DNA of 48,970 bases, taken from positions 1-48,970 of the forward strand of contig NZ_FOES01000018.1 in NCBI RefSeq assembly GCF_900110685.1, read 5' to 3'. This document shows positions 41,404 through 48,800 of the stretch, piece by piece (positions within the stretch are counted from its first letter, which is position 1; each line of letters opens with the position of its first letter). The notes under the pieces are model-generated. The model was not told the DNA's origin, did not search any database, and was given only the letters and a program-made list of their open reading frames with translations. This DNA comes from Piscibacillus halophilus. Its GTDB lineage: Bacteria > Bacillota > Bacilli > Bacillales > Alkalibacillaceae. The position numbers and the translations under genes are program-made.

Positions 41404-41721
41404 ATGGAATTTAATAGACAAGGATTTAACAAAAATGGGTTACTGACTTTATTTGAGGATCAAACAGATAAATCAGAAGTGAAGTTTGGTACCGTAACAA
41501 TTCCACCAGGGGGACGTGTGCCAGAAGAAGGGCTTTCTCTACATGAGGAAAATGAGTATTCTTTTATCATTAAAGGACAGTTACAAGGGGAAAGTGGAGG
41601 CAAAGAATATAAGGTGAATGAATCTGAAGCCACATTTATTCCCGCAGGTGAGGAACACTGGGCTGAAAATACTAGTGATGAACCTTGTAAAATTGTTTGG
41701 GCACTAGTGAAGGAAAAGTAA
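41404..41721 (+). CDS. Small cupin protein
   Basis: Protein of 105 aa, single cupin barrel. Motif 1 is HEENEYSFIIKG and motif 2 PAGEEHWAEN, so most metal ligands are kept. It starts 12 nt after subunit B with AAAGGAG. In this place it could be an isomerase, an accessory subunit or a ligand sensor for the pathway. I know no experimental role for a cupin with this pair. Confidence 0.85.
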   Translation: MEFNRQGFNKNGLLTLFEDQTDKSEVKFGTVTIPPGGRVPEEGLSLHEENEYSFIIKGQLQGESGGKEYKVNESEATFIPAGEEHWAENTSDEPCKIVWALVKEK

Positions 41722-41730
41722 ATGTTTAAT

Positions 41731-41760
41731 GTAGTAGAAAAGACCCTTCTTTTCTACTAC
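41731..41760 (+). terminator. Perfect 13-bp hairpin between cupin and permease
   Basis: gtagtagaaaaga (41731-41743) and tcttttctactac (41748-41760) pair without mismatch around cccT. A T-rich run (taaatttttt) follows. It could terminate partially and lower permease expression, or protect the upstream mRNA. Confidence 0.6.
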
Positions 41761-41812
41761 TAAATTTTTTCAATTTAATATTTTAAATATTTAAAAAAAA
41801 GGAGTGTGAAAA

Positions 41813-43156
41813 ATGGGAGATAAAAAAGTTAAATCTGTCGGAAAAGACGAGGCACTGGCGGCAATTCCAGAGAGTAAACGTCAACACTGGATGACACCAG
41901 CAATGATTTTTGGAGGATTAGAATTTACTATTCCAGTGCTTATGGTAGGTGCTACCTTAGCAGGTAGTTTTGGACTTGGTACAATTTTTTGGGTGTTAAT
42001 CATTGCGTTATTTGGATTCCAATGGATTGGGAATGCAGTAATGGGTTTTATCGGTGCAAAAACAGGTCGTTCTTCTTCTGTGATTGCAAGAACTAGTTTT
42101 GGAGCGGCACAAGCTAGATTTATAGTAGGATTAACTATATTCGTCGTATCACTCGGATGGTGGGCACTCCAAACATCTGTTGCTGGTAACTCGATTTCTG
42201 CGATGTTTGGGATTGACTACATTTCCCAGTGGGGTTTATGGGCAATTATCACCGTTATTGCTGGTCTTCTCTTTGCTTTACCATCTATTATTGGTTATGG
42301 TTCGATGAAATGGACGGACTATATTGCCGTACCCGCCGGTCTATTGTTAGTTGTTCTTGCAATTTATTTAGCTTTCAGAAATACAGGGTGGGAGACGATA
42401 TCTAGTTGGAGTCCTGAACCGACTATGGGAATATTAGCTGCCATTAGTTTGGTTATCGGTGTTAACGTATCTCAATGGGTAATCGCTGCTGATTATACTC
42501 GATATGCGAAACCAAGAATTAAAGATAATGCTTTGATTCCTGCAGGGATTGCAGTTATTGGATTTCCTTTATTTTTAGTTGGTGCCATCATGTCAGTTGG
42601 TGTTGGAGATGCGGATATTGTAAATGTCATGCTGAACCTTGGATTTCCTGTGTGGGGCTTTTTGATTCTATGGTTTGCAACCTGGACAAGCCAATTAGTA
42701 AATAACTATAGTATGGGTCTGGCACTAGCCAACATGCTAAATGTAAACTCAGATAAAGGAAGAGCACTTTTAACACTTGGTGGAACAATTTTAGCCATTA
42801 TTATTTCATTAGCAGGTATTCTGGATTACTTTACAGATTTCTTATATATGACAGCGCTTGTTTATCCGGCAATTGCTGGTGTTATGATGGCTGACTTTTT
42901 CTTTATCCGGAAACGGACCTGGAAAGATAATCAAGGCTGGAACTGGATGGCAACAATTGCTCTTGTTGCAGGTACGCTACTTGGTTACTTAACTCAATAT
43001 GTTACAACATTTGGTTTACCTGCAGTGCAATCCTTAATAGTATCTGGTGTTGTATATGTTCTAGCTATGAAAATAAAGGCAAGTGTAGCACCAGACCAAT
43101 TTACAAATGTTGATGAGGAAGAGGTAAATGTTGAAATACCTTCTACCATTGCTTAG
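41813..43156 (+). CDS. NCS1-family (CodB-like) permease
   Basis: Protein of 447 aa with about 12 hydrophobic segments. SSSVIARTSFGAAQARFIVG (about residues 85-104) and VSQWVIAADYTRYAKP are typical of the NCS1 family, which imports cytosine, allantoin, hydantoins and related rings. The cluster context suggests import of the cyclic substrate of the hydantoinase pair. AAAGGAG precedes ATG 41813. Confidence 0.9.
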   Translation: MGDKKVKSVGKDEALAAIPESKRQHWMTPAMIFGGLEFTIPVLMVGATLAGSFGLGTIFWVLIIALFGFQWIGNAVMGFIGAKTGRSSSVIARTSFGAAQARFIVGLTIFVVSLGWWALQTSVAGNSISAMFGIDYISQWGLWAIITVIAGLLFALPSIIGYGSMKWTDYIAVPAGLLLVVLAIYLAFRNTGWETISSWSPEPTMGILAAISLVIGVNVSQWVIAADYTRYAKPRIKDNALIPAGIAVIGFPLFLVGAIMSVGVGDADIVNVMLNLGFPVWGFLILWFATWTSQLVNNYSMGLALANMLNVNSDKGRALLTLGGTILAIIISLAGILDYFTDFLYMTALVYPAIAGVMMADFFFIRKRTWKDNQGWNWMATIALVAGTLLGYLTQYVTTFGLPAVQSLIVSGVVYVLAMKIKASVAPDQFTNVDEEEVNVEIPSTIA

Positions 43157-43179
43157 TAAACTTTTCATAGAGGTGAATA

Positions 43180-44282
43180 GTGTTGAAAAATAAACGTATT
43201 GATCGTTTGTCTCATTACTTACAAGAACATAAAATTTCATTGGCACTTGTGACATCCACATCAAATGTATTCTATTTGACTGGCTTTTATTGTGAACCAC
43301 ATGAGCGATTATTGGGCCTTCTAGTATTCCCAAATAATGATCCAATTCTTGTCTGTCCAAAGATGGAAACAATACTGCAATAAATTCAGGTTGGAAATAT
43401 GAAATTATTGATTATTTCGATACAGATAATACTTGGGACATAATACAAAATAAGTTAGATTCATTAAATATTACTTTCAATAAAATAGCTGTTGAGGAGA
43501 ATCATTTGATTCTTTCTCGTTATTATCGTTTGGAAGGATTATTCCAAGGTGAACAATTTGAAAATATTGAACCTGAACTACAACAAATGAGGCTGAGTAA
43601 AGATGAGTCTGAATTAAAAATTATGAGAGAAGCGGCTAGACTAGCTGATCTCGGTATTGAAGCTGGCGTAAAAGCTCTGGATGAGGGTGTCACAGAACTT
43701 GAGGTGCTCTCTAGTATTGAATCTGAAATGAAGAAAAATGGAGTTCGTAAATTTTCATTCGATCCGATTGTACTTTTTGGTCGAAAGTCTGCTGATCCGC
43801 ATGGAGTACCTGGAAATCATAAACTAAATAAAGGCGATTTTATCCCGTTTGATATTGGTGCACATTATCATGGCTACTGCTCAGATATTACTAGAACATT
43901 CATATATGGGGAAGCAACACAGGAGCAGGAAGAGATTTATCAAACCGTTTTGAATGCAGAGTTAGCTGCGATAAATCACTGTGAGGTGGGCAACAAGGTT
44001 GGGGAACTTGATACTATTTCCCGTAACCTCATTGCAGATAAAGGATACGGTCCATATTTTATCCACCGATTAGGTCACGGTCTTGGTATAGATGTTCATG
44101 AATATCCTTCGTTGAACCACACTAATGATCAAATACTGGTTGAAGGCATGGCCTTTACAATTGAACCGGGAATCTATATCCCTGATATTGGTGGTGTACG
44201 TATTGAGGATGATATCGTAATTACTCAAGATGGTGTGGAGGTATTAACAAGTTATCCAAAAGAATTACAGATAATAAAGTGA
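43180..44282 (+). pseudogene. M24 (Xaa-Pro) peptidase, frameshifted
   Basis: The N-terminal creatinase/prolidase-N domain begins at GTG 43180 or TTG 43183 and stops at 43383. Near 43370 the frame changes; NSGWKYEIIDYFDT can be read just after. The rest continues to 44282. The catalytic domain looks intact: D in FDIGAHYHG, D in CSDITRTF, H in HRLGHGLGIDVHE, E in IEPGIYI, E in RIEDD. Keeping these ligands argues for a peptidase and against creatinase. The single lesion could also be a sequencing error at aaacaatac. Confidence 0.8.
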
Positions 44283-44398
44283 TGAGTGGTACGAGCAACA
44301 CCGTAAACAAATCAAACCTAGTACTCAGAACTTTATAAGGGTAAAGTTCAATCGAATTTTGCCTAAGTTTTGGTTTCTAGTGTTATTTTAACTGTGCC

Positions 44399-45016
44399 TT
44401 AATGTTTTTTACCTAAATTAGCCCGTATTAATTTTAAATTTTTTTGCTTTTTCAATTCGTGATAAATAGTAGAACGCGGAACACCAGTCATTTTAGAGAT
44501 ATCTGATACGCTCAATTTATTCTGGTTTCGTTCACCATATAATTTAATAGCTTTTTGGATATCCTTTGGGTCTTTTCCTTTTCTTCCAAGATGCTTACCT
44601 TGTTTTTTGGCGCGTTCTCGTCCTTCCGTCGTACGCTCTCTTATCAAGTCAGCTTCAAACTGTGCAAAGCTCCCCAAAACATTAAATAATAAGGTCTGCA
44701 TACTGTTCTGTTCTTCATCTGATCTAAACTCCATATTGTCTTTAATAAAACAAACACTAACTCCTTTACTATTTAATTCTTGAACGATTTTATTTAAATC
44801 AATGATAGATCTGGCTAAACGATCAATTTTGGTGACAATAACTTCATCACCCTTTCGAACATGGTCCATCATAGATTTTAGTTCTTCGCGTGGTTTAGTA
44901 CTCGTCCCTGTCACTTTTTCAATATATATTTTGTCGCAACCTTCTTGGTGTAATAATTCTTTTTGTGTTTCTAGTTCTTGGTTTATTGTCGAAACACGTG
45001 CATAACCGATTTTCAA
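44399..45016 (-). CDS. Serine recombinase (resolvase/invertase)
   Basis: Protein of 205 aa. The nucleophile is S9 in GYARVST, and the conserved arginines are in KIDRLARS. The long helix SFAQFEADLIRERTTEGR and a C-terminal HTH (LSVSDISKMTGVPRSTIYHE) complete a small resolvase. The start is TTG (45016-45014) behind GGTGG. No transposase is near, so it is probably a leftover of a transposon or plasmid resolution system. Confidence 0.93.
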   Translation of the reverse strand: MKIGYARVSTINQELETQKELLHQEGCDKIYIEKVTGTSTKPREELKSMMDHVRKGDEVIVTKIDRLARSIIDLNKIVQELNSKGVSVCFIKDNMEFRSDEEQNSMQTLLFNVLGSFAQFEADLIRERTTEGRERAKKQGKHLGRKGKDPKDIQKAIKLYGERNQNKLSVSDISKMTGVPRSTIYHELKKQKNLKLIRANLGKKH

Positions 45017-45064
45017 ATTACCACCTACTTTATCTAAAATATTGCAATGTTTTGTACAGATTAT

Positions 45065-45083
45065 TATAGACTAACTTATAGAC
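45065..45083. repeat. Direct repeats upstream of the resolvase, possible res subsites
   Basis: tatagac occurs at 45065-45071 and 45077-45083, a 12-bp step, in an AT-rich stretch before the resolvase start. Resolvases act at sites next to their own gene, so this is a candidate site. Evidence is positional only. Confidence 0.3.
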
Positions 45084-45126
45084 AAAATAAAGTGGTGAAT
45101 TTCCTTTAATTTATTAAAAAAATTCC

Positions 45127-45154
45127 CTGTCCAAAAGTTGAAACTTTTAGACAG
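45127..45154. terminator. Hairpin upstream of the resolvase
   Basis: ctgtccaaaagt pairs with acttttagacag around tgaa, with one mismatch. T-rich sequence lies on the plus-strand side. It could terminate plus-strand transcription or be a binding site. Confidence 0.45.
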
Positions 45155-45189
45155 TTTGTCTTTGTATTTAATTTTTTCCACTAATAGTT

Positions 45190-45303
45190 TTAGTAATTTA
45201 GTTCACTTACTTTTTTTATCACTTTATTAATATCTATCAATGCTTGTTCTTTTGTATATATTTTATCGTCTTTTAATTGGCAGGCAATTTCTAATAATTC
45301 GGT
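45190..45303 (-). pseudogene. Short coding remnant, unrecognised
   Basis: On the minus strand ELLEIACQLKDDKIYTKEQA and then LIDINKVIKKVSELNY can be read, closed by TAA, with a stop two codons upstream. Amino-acid composition looks protein-like, but no start or family is visible. Probably the tail of a decayed gene. Confidence 0.3.
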
Positions 45304-45339
45304 TTAAATGCTACTGATTTCATATTGGAAATTTAAGTT

Positions 45340-45390
45340 TTCTCAGGCTCAGGAACAACGGCACAAGCAGTCATGGAATTAAATACTTGA
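45340..45390 (+). pseudogene. Fragment of a type III-like DNA methyltransferase (motif I)
   Basis: FSGSGTTAQAVMELN can be read at 45340-45384, followed by a stop. It matches the SAM-binding motif I region of Mod-type DNA methyltransferases (usually DFFxGSGTTAHAVxxLN). Flanking frames are closed and no catalytic DPPY segment is seen. It is a relic of a restriction-modification gene. Confidence 0.6.
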
Positions 45391-45423
45391 TATGTTTAAT
45401 GAAGCGGTCGGTTATTATGTGGG

Positions 45424-46010
45424 TTGGATAATACTGGTAAAATTACTAAAGATAGAGATGATGTTATTACACGACATGTATTTCATAACTGGGTTGGCAT
45501 ATACAATAAAACACATACAAGACCAATAAAAAGTCAGAAAGTTGATCAATACAAAAAAGTATGGTTTAGAAGTGATATTGAAAAACTGATTAAAACTCCA
45601 ATAGTACAAAAAACTAAAGAATGCCTATTTAAAAGAGACTATAGATTTATATGGTGGAAATGGAATAGATGGATTACCTAGTAGAAGGGTATCGAAGAAG
45701 TATAAAGAAAAAATGGACGAAAGAAACAACGATGGGTTTATTCAAGCAATTAAAAGTAGAATGGATCAATTGATAGATGAAATCATAGAGGATCATTTTA
45801 CTTTATCATTTGATGGCAATCCAATAAATGGAAAGAACTATTTAAACAAAAATGAAATAATAAAAGATTTTATTGATATCAAAAGGTTGAAGAAGAAGCT
45901 TTTAAAATGGAAGATAATTTTTATGGCATTCCCGAGTATGATAGTGTTGGAAATATTGTAGCTATACATCACAAAGATCAAAGGGAAAAAACAGAATTTT
46001 TTTTTTAATA
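45424..46010 (+). pseudogene. Decayed gene of unknown family
   Basis: Three frames read in turn appear to be one protein. They are 45424-45600 (VFHNWVGIYNKTHTRPIKSQ), then about 45605-45900 (KETIDLYGGNGIDGLPSRRV through FDGNPINGKNYLNKNEII), then about 45900-46008 (FKMEDNFYGIPEYDSVGNIV). Each segment is lysine-rich and protein-like, but stops and shifts separate them. I do not recognise the family. It lies among recombination and methylase relics. Confidence 0.45.
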
Positions 46011-46123
46011 AAATAGTGAAAAGACAGGTTTAATATTAAAAAAAGAGTAATTAAATATCAATGGTTAGGTTCTAGTGTACTAAGAGTGTCTTTTCCTTTT
46101 CACCTCTCCTAATTATAATCTCC
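46011..46123. other. Non-coding stretch before the radC leader
   Basis: AT-rich sequence behind a run of ten T that ends the decayed gene. No promoter with good consensus and no gene on either strand were found here. Confidence 0.4.
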
Positions 46124-46373
46124 TAATTCGTCTGTAAAGCAGAGACGAATTATCGATTATGTAAAGGGTCTGCGTTCTTCGGATGTTATGAGTCAGCCAA
46201 GTAGGATAAGGGTGCGTAACAAAGCAATCAACGCTTTTAACGCACCCTAATTCATTGGGCTTCCTCAAAACATATACGAATCACTTGATAGCTCTGCTAC
46301 TTACGCCACTTGACATTTATCGATGCGAAGATTCTCTCTGTGGTGACCAAAAAGGTCAAAAAATAATAGAGAG
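46124..46373 (+). ncRNA. Structured leader or non-coding RNA region upstream of radC
   Basis: Three stems lie in a row: taattcgtct/agacgaatta (46124-46152), agggtgcgt/acgcaccct with inner aaagc/gcttt (46209-46248), and ctctct/agagag enclosing tgacc/ggtca (46334-46373). The last one pairs with the AGAGAGG ribosome site of radC. It may be a leader that limits RadC translation, a separate small RNA, or a DNA-level origin of transfer or replication. No known class was recognised. Confidence 0.45.
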
Positions 46374-46383
46374 GTTGATCTAG

Positions 46384-46827
46384 ATGGAAACCATTTTAGA
46401 GATTGTACGCATTGAACAAGTAATTCGAGAGGCAGAAGAAGGTGTTAATTACATAATTCGCAGTCCAGAAGATGGAGCAAAAATAGCATCTCGCTTTATT
46501 GGTCGTGATGATCGAGAAGTGTTTTTTGTTATGTGTTTAAATACGAAAAACAATGTTGTCGCAGTTCATCGTTGTCATGTTGGTTCATTGAATGCCTCAC
46601 TCGTACATCCACGCGAGGTGTTTAAATCAGCAATACTTAATAACGCAGCAAGTGTCATTGTTGCGCATCAACATCCAAGTGGTGATATAACACCATCGAT
46701 GGAAGACATTAACGTTACAAAGAGATTAGTCGAAGCTGGAAAGCTATTAGGCATCGAAGTGCTAGATCACTTAGTAGTAAACAGTGATAACAGCTTTACT
46801 AGCCTGAAAGAAAGAGGCTATATTTAA
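46384..46827 (+). CDS. radC: RadC-like JAB/MPN domain protein, short form
   Basis: Protein of 147 aa consisting of the JAB metalloprotease-like domain alone, without the N-terminal HhH of chromosomal RadC. The motif HQHPSGDITPSMED (95-108) and E45 give the metal-binding set. Short RadC proteins are common on mobile islands and plasmids; their function is not settled. The ribosome site AGAGAGG is buried in a leader hairpin. It is followed by a terminator. Confidence 0.88.
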   Translation: METILEIVRIEQVIREAEEGVNYIIRSPEDGAKIASRFIGRDDREVFFVMCLNTKNNVVAVHRCHVGSLNASLVHPREVFKSAILNNAASVIVAHQHPSGDITPSMEDINVTKRLVEAGKLLGIEVLDHLVVNSDNSFTSLKERGYI

Positions 46828-46852
46828 AAGGGAGAAACAACTCCCTTTTTTT
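46827..46852 (+). terminator. Terminator after radC
   Basis: aagggag and ctccctt form the stem around aaacaa, followed by T residues (46846-46852). Confidence 0.75.
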
Positions 46853-46975
46853 CTTCAAGGTTTATTAAGTACAATTGCATCAAATGAATTTAGTAAAGTA
46901 CTTTATGATAGAATAGAACTAGATAGAAATGAAATAGATAACCGAAAGTACTGACACCAAAGGAGGGTACTATAT

Positions 46976-47647
46976 TTGAAAGAGGAAATTATTAAGTCTA
47001 AGCTTCGTGCTCAAAAACATGGAGAAGTATTTACCCCTAAAAGAATAGTTAATAAAATGCTAGATATTCCAGAGGTAAAAGATGCTTGTGAAAATTTAAC
47101 AGCAACTTTTTTAGAGCCGGCTGCAGGGGAAGGTGCTTTTTTAGTTGCAATACTTGAGCGAAAGTTAAACATGGTATCTGAGAAGTATAATAAAGATTTA
47201 ACACAATATGAAAATTATTCTTTGCTCGCTCTAACAACACTTTACGGAATTGATTTATTAGAAGATAATGCTCAAACATGTGGAATGAACATGTTTCAAC
47301 AATATTATGATAAATACAAAGAACAAGTTGAACATCATAACGGTGAATTAAAGCAAAAGGTATTAGATAGTGCAAAGAAAATTATTTCACTAAATATTTG
47401 TAATGGTAATTTTTTAACGAGAAAATCGGTAGATGGAAGCCCTTTAGTGTTTAGTGAATGGCAACCTATTAATATGAGGAAAACATCGAATATTAAAATA
47501 CAAAGAACAGAGTATACGTTGGATGAAATATATGGAAGTGTAAAAAAAGAAAATGGTCGAGCAATTAATAATTTCATAAAGGAACCAGTACAACTAGATT
47601 TGTTTGACTTTTTGGAAGATGAATCTGAAAACATAAATGCAAGTTAA
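46976..47647 (+). CDS. N6-adenine DNA methylase-like protein without visible NPPY
   Basis: Protein of 223 aa. GEVFTPKRIVNKML (16-29) is typical of the N6 methylase lead-in. Motif I is FLEPAAGEGAFL (45-56) and motif II contains YGIDLLEDNA (D93). The catalytic NPPY/F motif expected after this is absent: NGNFLTRKSVDGSPLVFSEW stands near its place. The C-terminus has VQLDLFDF, where QLDLF (206-210) matches the beta-clamp binding motif. Start is TTG 46976 after AGGAGGG. It is a truncated, inactive or specialised methylase. Confidence 0.75.
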   Translation: MKEEIIKSKLRAQKHGEVFTPKRIVNKMLDIPEVKDACENLTATFLEPAAGEGAFLVAILERKLNMVSEKYNKDLTQYENYSLLALTTLYGIDLLEDNAQTCGMNMFQQYYDKYKEQVEHHNGELKQKVLDSAKKIISLNICNGNFLTRKSVDGSPLVFSEWQPINMRKTSNIKIQRTEYTLDEIYGSVKKENGRAINNFIKEPVQLDLFDFLEDESENINAS

Positions 47648-47733
47648 ATTTATAACGTAAAACGTAATTACGAAGCTTTCTAAAATCGGTGATATTGCGT
47701 TTAGGTGTGTTTTTAATAATGTGAACAAAATAT

Positions 47734-47762
47734 TTGACAAAAAATATATTTTGTGCTATAAT
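47734..47762 (+). promoter_or_regulatory. Consensus extended -10 promoter of the methyltransferase gene
   Basis: TTGACA (47734-47739), 17-bp spacer, TATAAT (47757-47762) with TGC directly before it. It is a full consensus promoter, stronger than any other here, for a single gene with a hairpin leader. Confidence 0.85.
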
Positions 47763-47787
47763 TTACATTTAAATTTTTGTTGTGTAT

Positions 47788-47824
47788 AATAAGGTTCTCC
47801 TGGCCAGGAGAATCTTATTTTTAA
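47788..47824 (+). promoter_or_regulatory. 16-bp hairpin leader (attenuator or operator)
   Basis: The arms aataaggttctcctgg and ccaggagaatcttatt pair over 16 bp with one G-T and no loop, and ttttt follows. It lies between the promoter and the ribosome site. It may act as an attenuator or as a palindromic operator site. With such a strong promoter, control at this point is likely. Confidence 0.6.
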
Positions 47825-47840
47825 ATGGGAGGAAATTGGT

Positions 47841-48755
47841 ATGAAACAAAATGAGTCCAGCTTAACTTCCTTAGTATCCGCTTTTGGTCGAGCATTTCAC
47901 AGTAAATATGACACACCCAAAATTTTTGATGATTTTATTGCAAAGGATTTAATTTCTGAAGAAGAATTTTCAGCTATCAGCAAGAATATGATTGATGGAA
48001 TACAGTTTTTTAACAAAGATATTGGGCATAAGTTTAAAGATAACCCTAAAGAAATTTTAAAATGGATTACACAAGTTCAACTTTCCCCAACACCATTAGC
48101 ACGCTCTGCCTACTGTGAAAAAGTATTACTAAATGAAGTTAATTTGGGAGTTGAACAATATGTCATACTCGGAGCTGGACTAGATACTTTTGGCTTCCGA
48201 TATCCAGAGTTGAACAACAGATTAAAGATATTTGAAATTGATCATCCAGCTACACAAGAATTAAAAAAGAAAAAGTTAAAGGATGCTAAACTAAATATCC
48301 CGAAAAATCTTCGTTTTGTTTCTATGGATTTTACTAATAAGTTTTCTAAGCAAGACTTAATAGATAAAGGGTTCAATAACAAAAAAACTTTCTTTAGCCT
48401 TTTAGGTGTTTCATATTATTTAACTAAAGAGGAAAACGAAAGCTTGATTAAAGATTTATTTACTAGCATTCCTTCAGGTAGTTCTATTGTTTTTGATTTT
48501 GCTGACGAAAAACTCTTTGAAGAAAATGGAATGTCTAATAGAGTTGAAAATATGGTAAAAATGGCTTTAGCAAGTGGGGAACCAATGAAATCAAGTTTTA
48601 CTTATAATGAAATAGAAAGTATGTTAGAAAGATCAGGTTTGCTAATTTATGAACATTTACCACCAAATTCGATAAATGAGATTTTTTTTAGAAATAGGAA
48701 CGATTATTTATCAGCCTTCGAGACAATTCATTTTATACACGCTGTTAAAAAATAA
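47841..48755 (+). CDS. Class I SAM-dependent methyltransferase (LCM/TIGR00027-like)
   Basis: Protein of 304 aa. The SAM site is VILGAGLDTFGFRY (GAGLDT 111-116), followed by FEIDHP (131-136). YYLTKEENESL comes later. These fit the leucine carboxyl methyltransferase-like family that contains polyketide O-methyltransferases and many proteins of unknown substrate. GGGAGG lies upstream of ATG 47841. No biosynthetic genes are near, so the substrate is unknown; the strong promoter and leader suggest an inducible role. Confidence 0.85.
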   Translation: MKQNESSLTSLVSAFGRAFHSKYDTPKIFDDFIAKDLISEEEFSAISKNMIDGIQFFNKDIGHKFKDNPKEILKWITQVQLSPTPLARSAYCEKVLLNEVNLGVEQYVILGAGLDTFGFRYPELNNRLKIFEIDHPATQELKKKKLKDAKLNIPKNLRFVSMDFTNKFSKQDLIDKGFNNKKTFFSLLGVSYYLTKEENESLIKDLFTSIPSGSSIVFDFADEKLFEENGMSNRVENMVKMALASGEPMKSSFTYNEIESMLERSGLLIYEHLPPNSINEIFFRNRNDYLSAFETIHFIHAVKK

Positions 48756-48768
48756 TTTCAATAAAAGA

Positions 48769-48800
48769 AGAGGTGCTAAAACATTTTTATTAGCACCTCT
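48769..48800. terminator. Hairpin after the methyltransferase gene
   Basis: agaggtgctaa (48769-48779) and ttagcacctct (48790-48800) are exact complements around a ten-base loop containing five T. No T run follows on the plus strand, so strength is uncertain. Confidence 0.55.

Noticed and set aside
43180-44282. Creatinase for a creatinine pathway
   Set aside because: The metal-binding D, D, H, E, E set is kept, which creatinases lack; a metallopeptidase is more likely.
46200-46250. Hairpin with gtgcg/cgcac resembling the nick region of mobilisation origins
   Set aside because: It lacks the conserved nick core I know, and no relaxase gene is in the window; kept only as structure.
47782-47842. 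Possible 20-codon leader peptide from GTG 47782 overlapping the methyltransferase start
   Set aside because: No ribosome site precedes it and its codons fall in the hairpin; too weak to annotate, though a leader peptide remains possible.
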